DNA of 64,000 nucleotides from Thermohalobaculum sp039513195 (GTDB lineage: Bacteria; Pseudomonadota; Alphaproteobacteria; Rhodobacterales; Rhodobacteraceae), in the NCBI GenBank assembly GCA_039513195.1, contig JBCCRM010000017.1, forward strand, positions 41,421 to 105,420, read 5' to 3'. This document shows positions 63,580 through 64,000 of the stretch, piece by piece. How positions within the stretch are numbered: the first letter of the stretch is position 1; every line of letters begins with the position of its first letter. A program made the translations under genes and the position numbers. The notes under the pieces are model-generated. The model was given only the letters and a program-made list of their open reading frames with translations, was not told the DNA's origin and made no database searches.

Positions 63580-64000
63580 GAATAGTGTTGAAAAAGCTAG
63601 CTTTGAAGTCGCCGCGGCGGCCTGATTCACTTGTCTGAAGAAGAGGGAGGATCTGGCGATGATGGGACCGCGGCAGGTGGCGCAGGGGTCGCTGTTCTAC
63701 GAGTTGTCGATCGAGGATCATGTCCCGCAGGGTCATCTCGTTCGGCGGCTGGATCGGTTCCTCGACCTGTCTAAGATCCGGGGTTTCCTCGCTCCGTACT
63801 ACAGCGCGATCGGCCGGCCCTCGATCGATCCTGAGCTGATGATCCGCATGCTGCTTGTCGGCTACTGCTTCGGTATCCGTTCTGAGCGGCGGCTTTGCGA
63901 GGAGGTCCACGTCAATCTCGCCTTCCGCTGGTTCTGCCGTTTGGATCTGACCGATCCCGTGCCCGACCATTCGTCGTTCTCGAAGAACCGCCACGGCCGC
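63580..64000 (+). mobile_element. IS1182-family insertion sequence, left part
   Basis: The transposase gene at 63659 is of IS1182 type, so the element covers the end of the window. The left end is not proved; I place it at about 63580-63590, where GTGTTGAAAAAGC resembles the start of such elements and similarity to repeat copy A stops. The right end is outside the window. Confidence 0.7.
63659..64000 (+). CDS. IS1182 family transposase (3' partial)
   Basis: The first 114 codons are in the window and remain open to the edge. The start is ATGATG with GAGGGAGG 8 bases upstream. The translation contains DHLVPQ-like DHVPQGHLVRRLDRFLDLS, GRPSIDPELMIRMLLVGY, GIRSERRLCEEV and DPVPDHSSFSKNR, the ordered DUF772-type N-terminal motifs of IS1182 transposases. 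The DDE catalytic core is not yet reached. Whether the gene is intact cannot be seen. Confidence 0.92.
   Translation, partial: MMGPRQVAQGSLFYELSIEDHVPQGHLVRRLDRFLDLSKIRGFLAPYYSAIGRPSIDPELMIRMLLVGYCFGIRSERRLCEEVHVNLAFRWFCRLDLTDPVPDHSSFSKNRHGR

Noticed and set aside
63554..63994. Minus-strand frame over the right edge
   Set aside because: Antisense shadow of the IS1182 transposase gene.

Overview
The window is GC-rich bacterial chromosome, most likely from an alphaproteobacterium. This is inferred from gene content and order: lspA next to a DUF3035 lipoprotein and a pair of M16 peptidases; SPOR protein-dacC-type carboxypeptidase-tmk-holB-TatD-MBL; oxygen-dependent hemF; a non-pyrrolysine MttB next to a dimethylglycine-dehydrogenase-like flavoprotein. 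Rhodobacterales or a nearby order is my best guess. No rRNA or tRNA gene, CRISPR array or prophage was recognised.

Left accessory part (1-7439): a two-gene membrane/envelope module of unknown function, both proteins carrying peptidoglycan-binding-like segments; about 800 bases without a convincing gene; then a Gabija-type defence pair on the minus strand (gajA, OLD-family ATPase/TOPRIM nuclease; gajB, UvrD-like helicase). Upstream of gajA lie one copy of a 162-bp repeat and three TGTGCAT heptamers spaced exactly 11 bp apart.

Core part (7440-63250): a small-molecule catabolism cluster (hydroxyisobutyrate-dehydrogenase-like enzyme, CocE-type hydrolase, FAD/GcvT demethylase, MttB-like methyltransferase, TetR regulator); a complete eight-gene chemotaxis operon (STAS-cheY-cheA-cheW-mcp-cheW-cheR-cheB) divergent from a GGDEF-EAL protein; hemF; an SDR; an ArsR regulator with NIPSNAP and ABM genes; small orphan genes; a nudix-cca-lysE run divergent from type II NADH dehydrogenase; a cell-wall/replication operon; a fused indolepyruvate ferredoxin oxidoreductase; and a long minus-strand series ileS-hypothetical-lspA-DUF3035-M16-M16-mutL-rmuC. 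Then come a DUF547 protein, a flavin-binding protein, DoxX, ribosomal protein L25 and an oligopeptide-type binding protein with a clear intrinsic terminator.

Right edge (63301-64000): a second, inverted copy of the 162-bp repeat, followed at once by an IS1182-family transposase that runs off the window. The two repeat copies align for 162 bases with no gap (121 identical by hand count). Each has accessory or mobile DNA directly on its 3' side and core genes on its 5' side. This repeat, its possible role as a recurrent insertion boundary, and the unknown envelope module beside Gabija are the main things here that deserve follow-up.
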